Below, in pieces: positions 1 through 10,440 of a DNA stretch of 64,000 nt. The stretch is from Polytrichum commune. Lineage: Eukaryota; Streptophyta; Polytrichopsida; Polytrichales; Polytrichaceae. The notes beneath the pieces were generated by a model. The model saw only the letters and a list, made by a program, of their open reading frames with translations, was not told the origin of the DNA and did not search any database. The DNA lies in the NCBI GenBank assembly GCA_950295325.1, contig OX485808.1:1304501-1368500 (forward strand), in the 5' to 3' direction. How positions within the stretch are numbered: the first letter of the stretch is position 1; each line of letters opens with the position of its first letter. A program made the translations under genes and the position numbers.

Positions 1-7
1 TTATTCT

Positions 8-34
8 AATATATAATATAATATAATATAATAT
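8..34. repeat. AT-rich (TAATA)n simple repeat
   Basis: Short run of ATAAT/TAATA units at the very start of the window, directly abutting the left arm of the foldback sequence at 30-414. Confidence 0.7.
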
Positions 35-414
35 CTTTAATACCTTCTACAATCACAAAGTTTTCATACGCATTTAAACTAGTTAAGTAAGATTGAATGC
101 AACTAAGTCTAATAATTTCTGATTAATCCTATTCAAGCCCAATTAAATCAGTATATATGCATACCAAATTAATTGATCCTAATTAATTATAAAATGTACT
201 TACTGGAATTAGTCATGATATAAATGGAATTAACTCCAGTAAATAAATTTTATGATTAATTCGGCTTAATTATTTTGGTAAGCATATTTTCTGATTTAAT
301 TGGGCTTAATTAGGATTAATCAGAATATATTAGACTTAGTTGCATTCAATCTTACTTAACTAGTTTAAATGTATATGAAAACTTTGTGATAGTAGAAGGT
401 ATTAACTATATTCT
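30..414. mobile_element. Foldback element: near-complete 385-bp palindrome
   Basis: The left arm (about 30-205) reads as the reverse complement of the right arm (about 240-414) with few mismatches. For example ACCTTCTACAATCACAAAG at about 43 is mirrored by CTTTGTGATAGTAGAAGGT ending at about 400, and the GATTGAATGCAACTAAGTC block is mirrored near 335-350. The spacer between arms is only a few tens of bases, so the whole unit could fold into one long hairpin. No coding capacity is visible. This is the shape of a foldback-type MITE or of an inverted-repeat locus that yields small RNAs. I could not identify a target duplication, so the class is open. Confidence 0.75.
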
Positions 415-3400
415 ATTAAATTTTAAAAATCATAAAATTTAGTTTCATTTTAGAATGACAAAGTCCCTTTCAATTGTAGGTGACAAAAATTATAACCTCA
501 GTGGTAATGAGGATTTTGTAATATTTTTGACTTCCAATTAATTACATGCTTTATTGGCGGTTTCGCTTTGAAAATGAAACATAGTCAATTGCTTATTTAC
601 TCAATGGAAGTGAACATATATATTGGATTTGAGACCTTGAAAATGAAGTGCACTCAATATGGGATTTGTGGACAAGTAGCCTTCAAAAATGCAAGTACAC
701 TAGTTTTTTCGAAATCGGGCGGGCGGGCGGGCGGGCGGGCGGGCGGGCAGCAGTTTTCGGTTGGGTGCAGAAAAAATGTCGGGGGCTGCCCCTGACAGAA
801 TATTCCCCCCCCCCCGAAAAGTTCGTGGGGGGGTATTTAGCGTCCGCCTTTGGTAAAGAAAATGCAGGGGTCCATGGCAGAGAAATGCCGTTATGATATT
901 TTTTTCAATCAATTTTTTTTAGGGGGGTTGTAGATGATATGGCAGCTCCCCTTTATTACATAATGACATTGTAATTCAAAAAACCAGTATAATGTCCACT
1001 AGTACAGGTCATGGCTCTTTTGAACACGAAAAAATAACCATTTTAACTAGTGTTTAAAACTTGGTCATCATATTTTTTTGCAAGATCGACAAATAATGAA
1101 GTATCATGAAGTTGGCATATTCCAAGGATTTCAAAAAGTGATAGCAACAATAACAATACATATTCATGAGAAGAATAGATGGCGAGAAATAAAAGAATAA
1201 ATGAGAAAAGATATTATAGAGGTTGGTGAATATCACGAAGAATTAAAAAATGGCAAAGACGAAGTGGATGAACTTTGAGGTGCATTATCTCATCACTACT
1301 CGAGGTGAGATGGACGAGGAATTTTCCTAAATATCAAATATTTTTTTCACATAAGTGAATTTTATAAAACTATATTATTTCATTTTCTATATATATATAT
1401 ATATTATCATATAAAATACATCATTTTCTCTTCAAAATAGTGTCAGGCGTTGTTGTGGGGGCTTCAAAATTCATATTCTACCTATATGGTCTTGCATACG
1501 CGTAGGATTTTGAATTCGCATTGGTTCTGTCCAAAACTCCACCATCCACTCCGGTCAAACACTAATATGTTTGCATCTATTTTACTCAAACTTATTGTGA
1601 TAATGTATATTATGTATTTACATTGGAACGTTGTTTTTACAGGCATGCTTTGTATTTATAGATCATATTTTTATGTACAAACCAACACTGTATTTATAGA
1701 CTAACTATATTTTTATAGACCATCTATGTTTTCCATTTGAATTTTATTGATATATTTTAACTATGTTTTATATTATTTTATTTTATTTTAGAGGTGTAAA
1801 CACTTGGATAAATTAAATGTTTTAATCATTTTTAGTTGTCTTGTAAAACAAATACAAATGTATTATCAAATAATATAGATGTGACAAGTAGGAAAATCAA
1901 ATTTTTAGATCAGATCTTAAATAATCATATAAATAATTTGAAAAATGAATGAATGGCATGTGAATAGAGCAAGTGTACAAAATCAAATTCCAGCAAGTGG
2001 GACAAAATCACAATTAATAAGATGTTATTTCATGTACGCCTACATCATGTCAAACAACATTGATTACAATACAGACAACATGTGATTTACAATATTCATT
2101 ATTAAAACTTTTGTAATGAAAAACAAAAATTAAAAGAAGATTGAAATTTTATTTGAACATGTTGTTAGCAGCTCCATAATTCTTCTTGCCTCATTTCAAG
2201 AATTTATAAATTTTCTAAAGAACATGGACATAAATTTTGTTGTTCTCTTAGATAATTTTGAATTATTACTCTATTGTAATAATGTCACTATGACTATATG
2301 TGTCTGGTATACCAGAGATGTTTCGTATTTTATATTTCCACATACTTTTTGCTAGTAAATTATGCATCACTATGGCTTTTCTTAGAGTGTTATTTGTCTT
2401 TTCATTTTCACCCAATAAAAAAACTACATCATCTATATAGTCTACAATTTGAACACCTTCTCTAGCAATAATCATTTTACAATGTTGTTACAATATCCAA
2501 CATATTCTTCAAATATATTCATGATTGCATCATTATCAACCTTCCTCTACTTGTCAAAATACTAAATACCAATTCTACACATAATTTGGTTGAAGATTAG
2601 ATAAAGTTTCAGTTTGTGTTCTTCCCAGATAATGCAAATTTTCCACCCTTAAATGAACAATATATGCAATGTCACACCGGATATGCAACATCTCTTACAA
2701 GTTTATATGGCTAGATTTTTCCTCATGTACATATTTGTAATATGAAAAAAACCTAATTGTGTAGACGTCATGCCCATCTGAATTCATAATCCCAAAACAT
2801 ATAATTTGGTCTAACAATTCTTTATAAAATTGTTGAATGAAATGATTTCCTATAGTAATAGTCTTCTCCGCCGATTGCCAGAGTAAAAACATAAATATGT
2901 GAACTGTCTATTACTCTTATAATGCATGATGTATGATGTAGTTGTTCGTACCTTGAAGTTAAAATCTTAAATTACAATTCATTCGGATTTGCACAAAACT
3001 AGTTGCAAATGTTTTCTAACAACTCTATGAAATTCCCTCACTATTTTTAATAATGTGTTCTTATGAACTTCATACAAAACTCTTATTTTTTGTAGTCCAT
3101 CGCCGCTACCTGACCTATGCAAGGATATTACTATCCTCTACACCGGCATAGTAACTCTAAAACAAATGTTGTTTTTATTCAAATACGGGCCCAACCTCTC
3201 ACACAAAAATATGAAAGTATTGTATTCCACTCGAGTTCGCTTCCTAAACTCTCTCCACATCCAGAACCCCTACAACAAGTTGTCTACATATATGAACATT
3301 TGTTCTTGATTCCATATATTTTTCTCTCTATGCCCCATATTCTCATAAACCAAGCTCAAAATTATGAAATTCTCCCACTCTCCTTGCAAAAGCAATGCTT

Positions 3401-3914
3401 AAATGTCCACAACATGCTTCACAAGCATGTACAAAAACATATATGTTCTAAAAACAAAATAAGGTCCTTCTTCCTCTCTTCCATTGCAACCATGCTTGCT
3501 GAAATTCAAGGTACAAACAAACAAAAACAAGAAGTGAAGCCAAAAGAAGACTAGTTAAGCCAAGAGATTGGTCAAAATTCTCAAAACTGCCATTTTTGTG
3601 CATATATTAATAATATCCAAAACTTTCATTTTTTGGTTCATGGTCATTCCTCTTGGTCCACATTCAGTTTACACCTAGTGAGGGGCCCAAGGCTTTTTAG
3701 AATGATTTTTAAAGAACTTGGACCATGTAAGTTGGACCATGAATTCAGACAATGGAAAAAACCATCTACCATGGTCCGACTTCATGGTCCATGATGTAAA
3801 CTGGCCCTAACTTTACAACATATGTGATATTGATCATAACCTACCCATTTCTTTTTGTTTGCATGCGGCACTAAAATATCCCCCTCACTGGGCGGTTTAA
3901 AAGCTTGAAGAACT
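415..3914. other. AT-rich intergenic region, no recognisable gene
   Basis: Apart from the GC tract at 716-748 and a TA dinucleotide run near 1388-1404, I see only short unsupported open frames. The longest, 3117-3554 on the plus strand, has low-complexity composition and no family I recognise. Near 3660-3810 there is a small MITE-like piece whose end (GATGTAAACTGGCCCTAAC) resembles the Harbinger-type termini found at 14143-14504. Confidence 0.5.
716..748 (+). repeat. (CGGG)8 tetranucleotide tract, G-quadruplex-prone
   Basis: Eight consecutive CGGG units followed by C in otherwise AT-rich DNA. Eight G3 runs with single-base loops are a textbook G-quadruplex pattern on the plus strand. A further G/C homopolymer stretch lies at 807-830. 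No gene was recognised here, so a promoter role is not supported. Confidence 0.85.
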
Positions 3915-4335
3915 CGCCCTTGCACTAATGAACGGGGAGAACGGACCACTACATTGTTGTGTCTAATTAGTGTGGATGGTTACCATTCGGAGTTCCGCGT
4001 TGCTTTGTTTTTTTACAAACATTTTTACATAAGTAGTTAGTATGCACACCGAATAATGTGATACCACTTAGTGGGTAAAAAGTCATAGCAACACGAAACT
4101 CCGAATGGTAACCTATACTAATTAGACAAAACAATGTAGTTACATATGAACAAGTTGAGTTTGAGGAATAACTGCTTGAAGTTCAAGACTTCAGGATAAT
4201 TACCTATCATTGTAGAGGAATCTATAGAACGTACTTCAAATTGATAAAGAAGAACCAAAATTTCACAACATGTAAGTGGTTGGACTTGGAAACACTTGGA
4301 TCTTGATTGATTATGCCCAAAAATCTCTTGAACAA
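3915..4335 (+). repeat. Dispersed repeat family D, split by a MITE
   Basis: The left part (AATGAACGGGGAGAACGG, about 3927) and the right part (ACAAGTTGAGTTTGAGG and onward to 4335) are contiguous in unsplit copies at 11570-11810 (reverse) and 58249-58345 (reverse). Here the MITE at 3947-4140 separates them. No coding capacity or terminal structure is evident, so the class is unknown. Confidence 0.6.
3947..4140. mobile_element. CACTA-like MITE, copy 1 (~194 bp)
   Basis: Terminal inverted repeats of about 50 bp: the left end starts CACTACATTGTTGTGTCTAA and the right end is its imperfect reverse complement ending ACAATGTAGT. The subterminal block (TTACCATTCGGAGTTCCGCG, mirrored near 4088-4112) is shared by five more elements in the window (21098, 22563, 51318, 54982 and 58014). 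The CACTAC terminus resembles CACTA transposons, but no target duplication is clear. It interrupts the dispersed repeat at 3915-4335. Confidence 0.7.
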
Positions 4336-5114
4336 TGCCTTGGGCCTTAACCCCTAAAGGCCGAGGGGTATTTATATGCAATGGAGCTCCTACGAAAGAT
4401 GGACATATGTCCAACTAACCTTCCAAAGAAAAAGTTTCACTTATGAAAAAAATAAGAAATAAAAAAATCTCAATTAAACACATGTATGATAAAAGAAAGA
4501 GGAAACAAATGTGAAAAAGTGGGGCACTGTGAATGCAAAAGATGGGCATGGTGGGGGGTGGTGGGCATGGAGATGGTGTGGGCAATATGACAAAGTTTGA
4601 TAACATGGTTAGGACTTTTAAATTAATGATCGTGTTCTTTTCCTTCGAAGCACTCCATGGGGGCATGGTGACGGGTCATGGGGGGCTTATGAGCATGGCA
4701 TGGGCATACATGCGAATGGCATGTATGCACGGGCATAGATATATGATTGCCTAAGTGCATGGGGTTTGGGTTTGCCCAAGAACTTAATTCATATACATCA
4801 CTTGTCATGTTCCGTTTTTCTCACCAAAAATAATACGTTAGAAAATGCACATAAACACTAGATTGTGAACTTTCAACTTTGTAAATTATAAAAGCTTGAC
4901 AACTTAACCATCAAATTGTGATTGCCCATGAGCTCGAACCACAAGACCATATAAGAGGGAGAAAAAAGAATCATCTCTCCTCCCCGAGCTCCCTTTTATG
5001 CCAAAACATTATTTTTACTTTTTATTTCTCGTATAATAGTAAAAATCTCCTATTCATAGCTATGTCTTTGGCTCTACTATGACTCTCCTATCTTTTGGCT
5101 CAGTCATAATTCAC
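4336..5114. other. Intergenic, no gene seen
   Basis: Low-complexity GGGCATGG-rich stretch at 4545-4740. Small open frames on both strands there are a by-product of the repeated GGCATG composition. Nothing else is supported. Confidence 0.5.
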
Positions 5115-5665
5115 TAGTTGGGGTTGTCTAATTCCAACTTGATGAATACATCTATTCACCTAGTTGGAATTGTTTACTTCCAACTTGATTGATTCATCCA
5201 TTTTTCTTATTGGAATTGTTTAATTCCAACTAGATTCATTCATCAATTCTTTTGGTTGGAGATGTCTAATTTCAACTAGATTCATTCATTTGTTCTTGTA
5301 GTTGGAATTGTCTAAATCCAACTGGATTCATTCATCCATTCTTTTAGTTGGAAAGGCCCAATTCCAACTAATTTTATTCATTCATCGTTCTAGTTGGAAT
5401 TGTTGAATTCCAACTATATTCATTTATTCATTGAGAGTTGTCTAGCTCCGATGAATAACATCCATTTGTTTGGAGTTGTCTAACTCCAACTCAAAGATCT
5501 TCCAAAGGGAGGTGTCTAACTCTAATGCAAAGATCTTCGACTGGGAGTTGTCTTAACTCACATGCACAATTCTTTTATGAGTAGTCTAGCCCTTGTGCAT
5601 TATTCATTCTTGGGTTGTTTGACCCAATATTTTCTTTAGAGTTGTTTGACTCCAAACAACATTTG
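5115..5665 (+). repeat. 46-bp tandem array, each unit containing a small palindrome
   Basis: Seven units start at 5115, 5161, 5207, 5253 and so on with a strict 46-bp period. They are followed by five or six shortened, diverged units of 33-37 bp to about 5665. The unit core is TTGGAATTGTCTAATTCCAA, which is self-complementary around a 4-6 base loop, followed by a TTGATTCATTCATCC-type spacer. The palindromic core is kept even in the decayed units (for example GAGTTGTCTAACTC), where stem changes often look paired. Confidence 0.9.
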
Positions 5666-6807
5666 CTCACATGCTAAGTACAACAAAGTATGACTATTCA
5701 TTCTTTCTTGCACAATCAAATCTTAAATCTTTTAACCCATCATGTCATGTTACAACCCACTTACCATATATAATTGAATTGTACACCTACAACATACACA
5801 TATATGAACACATTGCAAACACCTTTCATTCTCATATCTTATTTGGGACACTTCTGGGTGCATGACACATGTCCAACTTTTTTCCAAATTGTTAATTTGA
5901 TGGACGACTATGCATGTGGTTATGTCTACTCTTGCATTTCTTGCACATAATAGCCATGAGTATGTTTGAGATTTTGTTTTAGATGGTTTGTTGGAGAGTT
6001 TAAGAGGTGAGAGGTGAGAGTTTGAGGGTTGAGGTCATTAGAGTGAGGTTTGAGAGCTTTGAATATATATTAGGTTGTAGCATGATGCTTACAAGGCGAA
6101 ATTAAATGTTTTATGTGCATGTTACCTCTTTGAGTGTGGGTTGGAGAAGGCTTCAGTGTTGATTCCATGCTTGACGAGGATTTTAGGGAGGCTTTGACCA
6201 ACTTTTCAATGGAGATTGGACTAGGGTTGAGTGTTGTTGAAGTGTTATACATCTCCCTTGATTCGATGATCTAAGTGTTTAGGTACGTGTTGGCCTTGGG
6301 ATGTTGGACTTGCTCGCACTTATTGAATGTTGACTGAGTGTTGTGAGCTTTACAACCTTATAGGATGTTGAATAGCTTTTTACGCACTTGTTGAAACACA
6401 TGTAGAAATCAATATAAAATTAGATGTCATGTGTGCTAATACCAAATTGCTTATGAAATGATAACTTTAGCTTTTAGCAACTTTCACGCCCCATTAGACA
6501 TGAGTCAATACTTAAGAAAGTTGCATGGGCCACTTATGGGAAGTCATCTATTTATACTATCAATGCTACCTAAATTTGTGGAATGCATTCGGGTGTGTGG
6601 TAACATGGCGAGTGGGGATGCTCTAAGGGCCATCCCTTTTCTTTATATGCATTCGAAAATGTCTCAATTCTTTAAGATGAACTTTCTACAAGATTTAGTG
6701 GAGTACATATGTAGGGTTAGTTCATACTATGATGAAGAAGTACACCGGTCAAAAGTATGAGAGGAATGGAGAAATATGATTGGCTACGAAATGGATTCTT
6801 CATCAAT
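5666..6807. other. Intergenic, no supported gene
   Basis: An open frame of 100 codons at 6458-6760 on the plus strand resembles no family I know and lies beside a decayed MITE. It is not called as a gene. Confidence 0.45.
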
Positions 6808-7112
6808 AAGAGTTTACACTATGGCCAAGACTTCTCTGGTGGAGCACTTCAAGCACGAGTGAAAAAATGACATGGCTACCAACATGGCAAAACTTTTTGC
6901 TAGGGGAGTTTTGTGGAGGTCAAGTTTCTTGGGCAACCTCAAACCCTCATATAAGAAATTTGACCTCTAGAGAACTCCAACTTAAGACATTTTTATTATT
7001 TTTATTGTTTTTTCATCTTTGTTTGTCATACCAACCATTGCCTCAAATAACTTTATCCTGGGCTGAAATTCATGACCAACCGGTACACTTCTTCACCGTA
7101 GTCTAAATCAGC
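6808..7112. mobile_element. Decayed Harbinger-like MITE (family B)
   Basis: The left end AGTTTACACTATGGCCAAG and the right end CTTCTTCACCGTAGTCTAAATCAGCCCTT are degenerate versions of the terminal repeats of the intact element at 14143-14504. The interior has no coding capacity. Confidence 0.5.
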
Positions 7113-7210
7113 CCTTGCATGCACATTGAGAAAACAAAGCACACTACAAAAGCCAAACTAGGGATGCTATGCTTGGGAACACTGTGCCCCAGGTTGGGAA
7201 CTTTGAGGAC

Positions 7211-7233
7211 TCTCTCTCTCTCTCTCTCTCTCT
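7211..7233 (+). promoter_or_regulatory. CT-repeat pyrimidine patch upstream of TIM8
   Basis: An uninterrupted (CT)n run about 155 bp before the TIM8 start codon. Pyrimidine patches of this kind are common near plant transcription starts and in 5' leaders. No TATA box was pinned down, so the transcription start is inferred only to lie near here. Confidence 0.45.
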
Positions 7234-7387
7234 AGTAGTAGTCCAGTCCAACTTTTCCTTTTTCTTCACTGTTGTTGCTGCTGTGAACCCTAGCCCTCCA
7301 AAACCCAGCTCCAATTTTTATTTTTTCCTGGAGCTTTGGGCTTCGATCACACAGTGTTGTGGAGGCGAAACATTTTAAGCAGTCGAC

Positions 7388-9401
7388 ATGGACACTGCTA
7401 ATTCTGCAGAGCTCCAACATTTTTTGGAGGTACAAAGATTCTTTTGGCTCTATGAGTCCTTCACGCGGATGATACTGATATTGATTTGGTCTGTGATTCC
7501 AGAGTTTTCTCAAGTGTGGGTGGGACTTGTGCACGATTTTGACCTAATGGCTCTCATTCATAGAGTACTAGTTTGCATGACCTGTTCTGAATCAAATTTT
7601 GGAGGCTTTTTAGTCTGGATTATGTTCCTGCATTTCTTTTCCTTTTTTTCTCAACTAATCCCTGTCGTTGTTCACGCCTGGATCACTGAGGGAGATACAG
7701 AGTCCAATGTAAACTGATGCTATACATGAAAAGAAAGCACATTAGGGTTTTAGGTTTACAGTTGATTAGGTGGGGGTTTTCCCACTAACCACGATTCTTG
7801 AGTAAGAAAAGAAGTGTCACAAGTGTTAAGGTATCGCAAAGTCACGTGGAACATCTGTTCGTGAAGGTGTTCAGATCAATGAGCCGAATTTTGGCATTTG
7901 TGACTGAAGGAAAGTTCTTCGCCCTGTAGTTACTGTAACAAGTTTAGGTTTAGTATTCCATCAATCAATTATAGTTGTCTTGCTCTCACTCTTAGAGCTT
8001 CAATGAGTTGAGCAGAATATGGCTTATGTGAATCAAGGAAAGTTCTTCTCGCTATAATTACTGTAACACGTATACTGTTTAGCATATCATTAATCAGTTA
8101 CAATAGTCTTGCTCTTAGAGCTTTAATGAGAATTCTGAGTCAAAATCTGGTTTCACGTGAATGAAGGAGGGTTCTTTTCTCTGTAGTTACTGCCACAGGG
8201 TTAGGGTTTAGTATTCATCAATCAGTTGTGCTCTTAGAGCTTCAAGGAGAATTCTGGCTTGTATGAACGAAGGAAAGTTCTTCTCTCCGCAGATACTGTT
8301 ATAAGTACATGGTTTAGTATTTTATTAATCAGTTGCAATAGTCTTTTTCTTATAGATTCAAGGAGAATTGGGGGCTGTAATTCTGGCCTTATGTAAATGA
8401 AGGAAGGTTCTTCTCTCTGTAGTCACTGTAACAGGTTTATGGTTCAGATTTCCATCAATCAGATCTAGTAGTCTTGCTCCTGGAGCTTCAAGGAGAATTG
8501 GGAGCCAAAAATCTGGCCTTATATGGATGAAGGAGAGTTTTTTTCTTTGTATTTACTCTAACCAGTCTATGTTTCAGTATTACATCAATCAGTTATTCTT
8601 TTACTTAGAATTTCAAGTTGAAAATCTGACCTTAAGGTAAGCAGTCCTAATTTGGTTACTTATCTTAATCGCTCACCGATATTTTGTGGGTGGCCGGGTA
8701 TATTTTGAGTGGTGGTTGGTTAGGTGCAAATCTAAGAACAAACACCAAAGACTGTATTTAAAAGAGACTGGACTACAAGCTCAAAATTTGTTAATCATTC
8801 CAGGCTCAATATACAACATATTTGGGGGGACCTATTTCACTTTCAGTGGACTTTGGTATTCATAACAATTCAGCTGCAAACTTTCTGGGATTGATCCTGG
8901 CTTCTTCAGATACATTTGTGAACGTACAGTAGTTTCAACCTCATGAAATTGAGTAGTATAAGGTAGCAAACAACAAAAAGTAACCAAAGAAGGCGTCTAC
9001 CTTATGTGAGTAAAGGAAAGTTCTTGTCTCTGTAGTTGCTGCAACAAGTTAGGGTTTAGTTTCCATCAACCAACTTTGGTAGTCTTGGTCTTAGAGTTGC
9101 ATGAAGAATGATAATATTTTCCAAGCTTGAAACTTTGGTACCCCTTTTGAGGTTGTGAGGAGAATATAGGTGTGCTCATGTTTGTACATGGACTTTGTAC
9201 GTGTGGCAGCAAGAGAAGCAGAAAGCTGTCTTGAATGAACTGGTGGGCAAGCTGACGGATGTGTGTTGGGACAAATGCATCACTTCAACCCCAGGAAGCA
9301 AGTTCAGTTCCAGTGAGTCTTCTTGCCTCACCAACTGCGCGCAACGGTTTATGGAGACCAGCAGCCTCATTCTCCGCCGCTTCCAGAGTCTGCAACAATG
9401 A
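7388..9401 (+). CDS. TIM8: Mitochondrial import inner membrane translocase subunit TIM8 (two exons)
   Basis: Coding exons 7388-7429 and 9210-9401, joined in phase 0 (GAG|GTACAA and GGCAG|CAAGAG), give 77 residues, the usual plant Tim8 length. The second exon carries the twin CX3C signature of small Tim chaperones: CWDKC, then 15 residues later CLTNC. Around it lie family-typical segments (ITSTPGSKFSSSESS, NCAQRFMETS). With Tim13, Tim8 forms a hexamer in the mitochondrial intermembrane space. That complex escorts hydrophobic inner-membrane precursors to the carrier translocase, and the paired cysteines form its disulphides. The first exon codes for only 14 residues, MDTANSAELQHFLE, matching the short N-terminus of plant Tim8. 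The 1,780-bp intron is packed with a tandem repeat and a transposon fragment. All four cysteines are present, so the gene looks intact. Confidence 0.95.
7905..9110 (+). repeat. Degenerate ~105-130 bp tandem repeat in TIM8 intron, split by a transposon
   Basis: About six diverged head-to-tail copies begin near 7905, 8032, 8160, 8266, 8396 and 8526, and a seventh begins near 9005. Each has GAAGGAAAGTTCTTCTCTC, then GTAGTTACTGTAACA, GTTTAG.ATT.CATCAATCAGTT and CTTGCTCTTAGAGCTTCAAG. The segment at about 8700-8960 between copies six and seven is a dispersed repeat insertion. Confidence 0.85.
8700..8960 (+). mobile_element. Dispersed repeat family X fragment in TIM8 intron
   Basis: It contains AAAAGAGACTGGACTACAAG, CATTCCAGGCTCAATA and a G-run followed by ACCTA. 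All of these recur in order at 27960-28080, 28290-28385 and 28690-28800. It separates the last intronic tandem copy from the others, so it inserted after the array formed. Confidence 0.65.
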
Positions 9402-10440
9402 AGGACTTGGGGGTTGATTATTTTCTGCTTCCACCCTTTAGGAGTAGGGATTATCTTCTGTTACTTCTATGATATCAGCAACATTATGAGAAACACTTTT
9501 GTGTTCATCAAGAAATTTCCTGGTCTGTGCCTAATCCCTCCACACTATGAGTATACTTCAGCCTTAATCTTTCAGGCAGAGTTTTGTTTGTGATGCCTGC
9601 CCAGTTCTTGGAATTGCTCAATGAGTTTCTAGGTATGAGAGTGTACAGTTTCAGAGTGCCAAACACTAGTGGCAGGTTGTCAATCTTGTTGAGTGCAGGA
9701 ACACTTGTCATTCGTTTGAGACAGAGGAACGATTGGTTTGAATCTGAAAATAATCCACAAACTTGCATGTGAATGTCAGCTTTACTTCGTGTACTCCTGT
9801 GACCTTCAAAGTTTTTGGAAATGGCATTTCTAGTGCTGGGTAACTCACATCTGCAATTGTGGAATGTAGCACCCAAGCTTAGAATTTTCAGACTTGCTCC
9901 CTACATGCATCATGCAATCAAGGAAGACATTCATCAGAGAACTAAATTTTTTTCTTGGAAAGCTGCCTATGAGGCATGCATTTTGACAAAGTCTTTGTTA
10001 AGTAAAGCAGGAGTATTGTACATAATCCTTACTTCTCTGTACTGCTTGTCCTAATGAATTGCTCTCTTGAAGCATATTTGCAGAGGTTTTGAAACCATCT
10101 CCAAACTTCTCCACCGACCTTAGCAGTTTTATGGAACTCACAGTGACTATCTTAGTCTCAGAACTGAAAGGAAGATCAGAGAATCATTGTTTCCTTGGTG
10201 ATACTTGTGATGTGTGCTTGTTGTCCAGATATCTCGAAGCATTCCAGTTGCGAATGGCAGATGATTTTGGTCAGGCATTTCTCCTTGTTCCAGTATGCTT
10301 GCAGATCCAGAACTCTGCAGATGTTGGCTCCAATGCAAGACATCAAATTGTATGTATTCTTGTGTTTGTATTTTTTGAAAGGTTGTGAATGCCCAAATTT
10401 GCTGAGACTTAGTTTGCAGCCACCCTCAGATTAGGTAGCA
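9402..10440 (+). other. TIM8 downstream region, probable 3' UTR, otherwise empty
   Basis: Several overlapping open frames (for example 10089-10388) show no conserved family, and frames on the other strand are equally long. The region is richer in GC than its surroundings and could hold the 3' UTR. No poly(A) signal was pinned down. Confidence 0.4.

Noticed and set aside
2266-2892. Minus-strand frames that might be a transposase fragment
   Set aside because: Short, separated by stops, and no catalytic or DNA-binding motif could be recognised.
5115-5436. CRISPR-like appearance of regularly spaced palindromic repeats
   Set aside because: The 46-bp period is continuous without unique spacers, the units decay gradually, and the DNA is plant nuclear.
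10089-10434. Two overlapping plus-strand frames after TIM8
   Set aside because: Different phases overlap, the opposite strand is also open, and no conserved motif is present; more likely 3' UTR or intergenic.
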